From: Dromiciops gliroides
Lineage: Eukaryota; Chordata; Mammalia; Microbiotheria; Microbiotheriidae
DNA: 64,000 nucleotides
Direction: 5' to 3'
NCBI RefSeq assembly: GCF_019393635.1
Contig: NC_057867.1
Coordinates: 63,119,492-63,183,491 of the forward strand
Notes under the pieces: model-generated
Told to the model about the DNA's origin: nothing
Database searches by the model: none
Seen by the model: the letters and a program-made list of their open reading frames with translations, nothing else
Part shown: one piece after another, positions 59,003-64,000 of the stretch
Layout: each line of letters opens with the position of its first letter
Position numbering within the stretch: the stretch's first letter is position 1
Made by a program: the position numbers and the translations under genes

Positions 59003-59333
59003 CAATTGTACTTTTTTTTACAAGGGATTTCTTTTTCTTTTTTTGTATTTAAATATGGGAGAGAGGAAAAGGGTAATGAAACAGAAACTTGAGGAAATAA
59101 ATACATGTAGAAATCCTTTGCAGAATTTAATTAAACATAATTAACAATTCATTTCTGACCTTTGTTATAAAAGATCTTCCCTTTTTGGTAAGAGGATGGT
59201 TTAGCTGAATTCTGGGGTTATTGGAATCTGAGCAGCAATGAAAGAAAGATCTTCCATGTTGATTGGTGTATTAGATCAGGTAAAATCTCCCATAACAGGC
59301 TGTTGCTTCTTTTTCTTTTCTTTTCTTTTCTTT

Positions 59334-59468
59334 TTGGTGAGGCAATTGGGGTTAAGTGAATTGCCCAGGGTCACAAAGCTAGTATCAAGTGTCTGAGGTC
59401 GAATTTGAACTCAGGTCCTCCTGAATCCAGGGCCAGTGCTCTATCCACTGCGCCACCTAGCTGCTCCC
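59334..59468 (-). mobile_element. Marsupial SINE bordering the triplet tract
   Basis: A (TTTTC)n tail, GGTGAGGCAATTGGGGTTAA to 'gccacctagctgctccc'. A possible imperfect duplication is TGTTGCTTCTTTTTC / CGATGCTTCATTTTC on the two sides. The right copy leads straight into the triplet repeat. Confidence 0.88.
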
Positions 59469-59477
59469 GATGCTTCA

Positions 59478-60288
59478 TTTTCTTCTGCTGCTGCTGCTTC
59501 TTTTTCTTCTTCTTCTGCTGCTGCTTCTTTTTCTTCTTCTTCTGCTGCTGCTGCTTCTTTTTCTTCTTCTTCTGCTGCTTCTTTTTCTTCTTCTGCTGCT
59601 GCTTCTTTTTCTTCTGCTGCTGCTGCTGCTTCTTTTTCTTCTTCTTCTGCTGCTGCTTCTTTTTCTTCTGCTGTTGCTGCTGCTTCTTTTTCTTCTTCTT
59701 CTGCCGCTGCTTCTTTTTCTTCTTCTTCTGCTGCTGCTTCTTTTTCTTCTTCTTCTGCCGCTGCTTCTTTTTCTTCTTCTTCTGCTGCTGCTTCTTTTTC
59801 TTCTGCTGCTGCCGCTGCTTCTTTTTCTTCTTCTTCTGCTGCTGCTTCTTTTTCTTCTTCTTCTTCTTCTGCTGCTTCTTTTTCTTCTGCTGCTGCTGCT
59901 TCTTCTTTTTCTTCTTCTGCTGCTGCTGCTTCTTTTTCTTCTTCTTCTTCTGCTGCTTCTTTTTCTTCTTTTTCTTCTTCTGCTGCTGCTGCTTCTTTTT
60001 CTTCTTCTGCTGCTGCTGCTTCTTTTTCTTCTTCTGCTGCTGCTGCTTCTTTTTCTTCTTCTTCTGCTGCTGCTTCCTTTTCTTCTTCTTCTGCTGCTGC
60101 TTCTTTTTCTTCTTCTGCTGCTGCTGCTTCTTTTTCTTCTTCTGCTGCTGCTTCTTTTTCTTCTTCTGCTGCTGCTGCTTCTTTTTCTTCTTCTGCTGCT
60201 GCTTCTTTTTCTTCTTCTGCTGCTGCTGCTTCTTTTTCTGCTGCTGCTGCTTTTTCTCCTGCTGCTGCTTCTTTTTCTTCTTTCTCCT
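59478..60288. repeat. 811-bp A-free TTC/TGC compound triplet tract
   Basis: Not one A occurs on the plus strand over 811 bp. The tract has about 31 blocks of the form TGC(n) TTC TTT TTC TTC(n), mean about 26 bp, with rare GCC or TCC variants. Every block keeps the triplet phase, so Ser/Ala, Leu/Phe, Cys/Phe and (minus strand) Lys/Gln frames of about 290-330 codons stay open. These frames are products of the repeat, not genes. The tract lies in the pyrimidine stretch just before a type-2 unit's CTTCCTCCAG. Confidence 0.97.
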
Positions 60289-62620
60289 ACTCATTCTACT
60301 GACTTCCTCCAGTGCTACAGGAAATGACTGCTCAGTCAGGAATATGAGAATGTCAGACAAGGCCCTATCTTGCCTCCATCCCTTCTAGCCATCCCCTTTG
60401 GACAAGGTGCTCTATTTTATGGATTCTTTACAGAAGGATAACTTGTGCAAAGAGTCTGCTGGAAAGAGCCTTGCAGTGAAACACCCGAGGGTCCAGAGGG
60501 ACCTTTAGACAAGGATCACAACCCTAGGAAATGCCAGATAATAGTTGCTCTGGATTTTCCTTGGAGACTTTCAGAGATATTGAGGTGGCAGAATCATACT
60601 TCCTAATACAACTCACTGTGCTTAGGAAACACTCTTCTTGGTAGCTCAGTTTTCCAGACATCAAGGCTAAATTTCCTGTGACCAAGTACTGGTGAAACAC
60701 CAGGATTCCAGGGGACCAAAGAAGAGTCTTAACACTCCCTTTCTGACAGAGATGTGATGAATTTAAGATGCGGAACTAGCTATCCATTGTTGAACATTAC
60801 TAATGAGGGGACTTGGGTCATTGGATATAATGGTTTTTCTTTTCTTTTTCCTTTGTTTTTCTGAAAGAGAGGAGTATGTCTGAGTTGGAGAGAAAGACAA
60901 TGCTTTTAAATATACTAGTATTTAATTGAATTAAGCTATACATTTCTGAGATGTTGGGGATGAACTTTCTTCTTCAGTCAGGTGTTTGTTTTATTGCTGA
61001 GATCACTGATTTTTGAGATTAGAAATTCCAGACCCCTCAAATTCACTGTATGGTGGAATTAGATTTAGGAAAAACTTGGAGATCAAGTAGGCAGTCCATT
61101 CCCCTGATTATGCTTTTGTTGTTTTTACCAGCCTCATCTAGCCCTCTACAGGAAAGGGAGGGCTAGCTACACATGGGTGGCTCAGAAGAATAAGCATATC
61201 CAACAGAAAAATAATGATCTAACTCTAACCCTCCAACCACCTTGTGTGGACCATGTTCTTCAACTTGTAGATTTTGAGCAAAGAAGAATTTGGTCCATAG
61301 AGGCTGTTGGTAAAATGTTCTGCAACTAAACAAGCACAAGGCTGATGGAGGCTTGGTTGAGATGAGGTTTTGCCAACCTACTGATGCCCTGGGGAGTATC
61401 CAATCAGATTCTGCTTCCTTTTGAGCACTCGCTAGGTAAGAACTGGTTGCTCCCACCCCTATCTTGCCTCCATCCCTTTCAGCCACCCTATTTAGACAAC
61501 AGGCTCGGTTTTTGTGCATTCTCCCCCAATTTTTTCAGTCTCATGCAATAGAGGTTGTTGGGAAAGAACTTTAAAGTCAAACAACCAAATATAGAAGTTG
61601 TTCATCTCACAATGAAGAATCACTCCCCTAAAAAAAGCCTCCTGATGACTAGTGACTCAGTTAGCCTCTTATAAATACATAGAGAAAACCATGATTCCAG
61701 AGCAACAAAGATGTAGCCCTTTCCTCGCTTTGGGACAGAATGGTGACGGGTTTAAAATGCAGAATGAGATTTGCATCTCTGCACATGCCCAGTTATATCT
61801 TAGGCTAGAAATCATAGAATATTGTACTATTCTGATTAGTGAATCAGATCAGGTAAAAACTCTGGGGAATCTTCCAGATCTGAGATCCCAGGATTCGACT
61901 TTTGTTCTTTTAACCAACTTTGTCCAGCACTCACTAGTACTTTGTTAGATATACACATATTTCTCTGCCAAACAATTGTGTCCCAAAGTCCACTGATGTA
62001 TCACTGTCCCTACTATCAGCTCCAGTTGGATAAGGCACTCTATTTTGTGATTTCTGCCAAACTAATGACCTTATCCATAGAAGCTACTGGCAAAGAACTT
62101 TCAAGCCAATAGGAAGTATGGAGGGACTGCTGGGACAAGGACAGCTCCCAAAGAAAAGCCCCTTATGATAGTGCGGTCAGATCCTGCTTAATACTTTCAA
62201 TGAACTTGTAATGAGGTGAGGAGGACACTGCTGCCGTCTTAGGAAGCCCATTCTGCTTTAAAATAGCTCTCATTATTTGAACATCTTTCGATACACTCCA
62301 ACGGAAATTTGCCCATTGCCAATCTGTGTGCAATTGAATTCTATTCCCCATTCATTTCTCTTCTATATTCTAGAATTGTATTCTTGTTCTCTTGGGGGAA
62401 TGGAAGTATTGCTCCTACAATGACTTTCATCTCTGAGATTTTACAACAAAGGTTTGTCCCATACTGGATTTAAGGCTGGATTGAGAGAGTGCAGTGTCAG
62501 AAAAATCTCAGTTTTGTGATCCCTGGATGTTATGATAATTCCTGGACAGTATGATGATGGTTTTGTTATTAACTAGTGCCATCCAATACATTTGTTACTG
62601 GTTTCAATTGAAGGGATCTT

Positions 62621-62767
62621 TTTTTTTTTTTTTGCTGGGCAATGGGGGTTAAGTGACTTGCCCAGGGTCACACAGCTAGTAAGTCAAGTGTCTGAGGCCG
62701 GATTTGAACTCAGGTACTCCTGAATCCAGGGCCAGTACTCTATCCACTGTACCACCTAGTCGCCCCC
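62621..62767 (-). mobile_element. Marsupial SINE at the end of H6
   Basis: Poly-T, GCTGGGCAATGGGGGTTAAG to 'accacctagtcgccccc'. Perfect 11-bp duplication GAAGGGATCTT at 62610-62620 and 62768-62778. Confidence 0.93.
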
Positions 62768-62899
62768 GAAGGGATCTTAATCAGAAGCATAATTCAATCT
62801 TATTTTAAATAAAGTAAAAGAATAAATAAAACGATCTATCCTGCCACCATACCCTCCCTGTGCCTCAGTTGTACCAGATGTGACATTTTATAGATTGTG

Positions 62900-64000
62900 T
62901 GACACACTGCATCTTCCACAATAGTGGCTTTCAGAGAAAACCCTTTTAGCCCAATAGTCTAAGCACTCAGAGATTGGTTGGGACAAGGAGCACTGTTTCA
63001 TGAAATCCATGATGATTTTTTTGTCCAGACTTTCTTTGAACATTTCCAACAAGGTGTAGACCTCTCTCTGTGTGTATTCATACTACATCCTCCTGCAGGT
63101 TACTAGTAAATAGCTCAGGCTATCAAGAGGGTTTTCCTCACAACAAGCTTAAATTCTCTTCTCTAAAATACTTGGGGATCCAAAATTCAGTATGTTCTTT
63201 ACCTTTTGACTCAGAGCTGCTGGTCTTACAGTTCAGAATAAGGTATGTGTTGGTACATGTCCAATGAGGGAATTTAGTTTATTTCAATGTACACTTAAGA
63301 AAAGAAACTTATTTTTCTTTTTTTGTTCTTGTTTTGAAATGGGCAGGGGTATTAAGTGGGAAGTAGAGAAAAGAAATGCTTGTATAAATACACATAGAAC
63401 TATATTGACTTAGCTTCATTTTCAACCTATATCATAAAAGAACTTCTGTTTTTAGGTCTAGGGATGAATTAGTTGAACTCTTAGGCCACTGTCATCACTG
63501 AGATTTGAAATAAAAGCGTCTGGTATACTGATTGGTGCATTAGATGAGGGAAAGCCTTTGAGAGGTCTAACAGGTTTGACTACCAATGATTGTACTTTTT
63601 TCTTACAGGCTACAATTCATTTTTCAGAAGTCTGGGTACATCAAACAGAAAAGCACATATCTTGCTTCCATCTTTTCCACCTGCCTCTTATGGACAAAAT
63701 GCTCTCTTTTGTGAATTAAATCAAAACGAGCTTCTTGTTCATAGGGGCTGTTGGCAAACAACGCCACAGACTTAACACCTGACAGTCTGCAACAACTTTT
63801 GGGACAAAGATCACTGCCCTAGGAAACCCCAAATCATTTCTCCAGTTTCCTTTAAGGCTTCCATGGATGTTAAGGTAGAAAAATCATACTTTCTCCTATT
63901 TATTTATACTTTCTCCATTATGCTTATGGCTAGCTTGCATTGATATCACAGTTTTCCAGATTAAATTTACTAGTATCAAGTACTGGTGAAGTAGTAGGAC
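62900..64000. repeat. Higher-order repeat H7, cut by the window edge
   Basis: It begins with a type-1 core (62900) and a type-2 core (near 63700), and the type-2 tail continues at the last base. The array therefore extends beyond the window. Confidence 0.8.

Larger units (their letters stand above)
58556..62899. repeat. Higher-order repeat H6, expanded by insertions
   Basis: 4,344 bp, about 3.1 kb once two SINEs, the triplet tract and their flanks are subtracted. Cores: 1 (58556), 2 (60410), 3 (61260), 4 (61500), and a single type-5 core (62050), so one type-5 core is missing. Confidence 0.75.
34440..64000. repeat. Complex tandem array of about 30 kb, open at the right edge
   Basis: About fifty cores of roughly 110-150 bp share CCATTTTGTGGATT, CCTTATCCATAGAGGCTGTT, GGCAAAGAACTTTCC, AGCCAAACAACCAG and 'tatggagggactgttggg'. 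Around each core a unit of up to about 0.9 kb carries, in order: a leader with 'cactttcatctctgagatt', 'gattagatgaggtaaaa' and 'ttctttcaaccaacttcatc'; the core; 'cctgatgattgttgatcc'; 'taaatttgcctctcac'; 'attccagaggatcaaagatg'; 'gcagaatgagatttg'; a TG tract; 'gagaaaataaatgctttt'; and a GAATTGAATT tract. All units lie in the same orientation. I recognise no coding gene or known repeat family. The left limit lies between 34.2 and 34.45 kb. Confidence 0.9.

Noticed and set aside
59371..60388. Very long open frames on both strands (poly Lys/Gln, Ser/Ala, Leu/Phe, Cys/Phe)
   Set aside because: All follow from one A-free triplet repeat that has no stop codon in any of several frames. The frames start or end in a SINE and in an array unit, not in gene-like sequence.
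34440..64000. CRISPR array
   Set aside because: The repeats are far longer than CRISPR repeats, unequal in spacing and diverged, and the surrounding SINEs and LINEs show a mammalian genome.
34440..64000. Centromeric satellite
   Set aside because: Unit length, divergence, internal TG tracts and unequal spacing do not fit a homogenised satellite. No monomer of uniform length is present outside the short 35.1-36.0 kb patch.

Overview
This window looks like nuclear genomic DNA of a marsupial, most likely an Australian-lineage (australidelphian) one. The main reason is about twenty copies of a tRNA-derived SINE of the WSINE1/WALLSI type, plus one copy of a longer tRNA-headed SINE, many with recognisable target-site duplications. 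Much older MIR, L2, L3/CR1 and DNA-transposon relics lie around them. Species and chromosome cannot be fixed from the sequence alone. I find no convincing protein-coding gene, rRNA, tRNA or CRISPR array. Every open reading frame I examined is short, repeat-derived, or explained by a microsatellite.

Positions 1-31 kb are intergenic or intronic sequence of fairly high GC. They are a mosaic of old L2 3' ends, L3/CR1 fragments, MIR pieces and one old dispersed family, with younger SINEs nested inside them. Between these lie several repeat-free, AT-motif-rich patches (best at 16.08-16.56, 21.69-22.11 and 30.24-30.73 kb) that look like conserved non-coding or enhancer DNA. Microsatellites (GA, TG, poly-C) cluster at 6.2-9.6 kb. 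From 31.3 to about 34.28 kb there is a long minus-strand LINE-1-like copy.

Positions 34.4-64.0 kb are the remarkable part: one continuous tandem array of about 30 kb that runs off the right edge. It is built from divergent units whose core, about 110-150 bp, carries motifs such as CCATTTTGTGGATT and AGAGGCTGTTGGCAAAGAA. I locate about fifty cores. In the proximal part (36-43.3 kb) they recur in a two-type pattern every 1.4-1.9 kb. In the distal part (43.3-64 kb) they form a higher-order repeat of about 3.1-3.4 kb with core types in the order 1-2-3-4-5a-5b, and some copies have lost whole subunits. A dense local sub-array with a 150-171 bp period lies at 35.09-36.02 kb. One higher-order copy carries an 811-bp tract with no A on the plus strand, made of about 31 (TTC/TGC) blocks that all keep triplet phase.

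What the array does is unknown. It could be a neutral fossil of repeated unequal exchange, or the body of a long repetitive non-coding RNA. Marsupial RSX is the obvious known transcript of that size and style, but nothing here proves it. Alignment to known marsupial RSX and stranded RNA-seq would decide.
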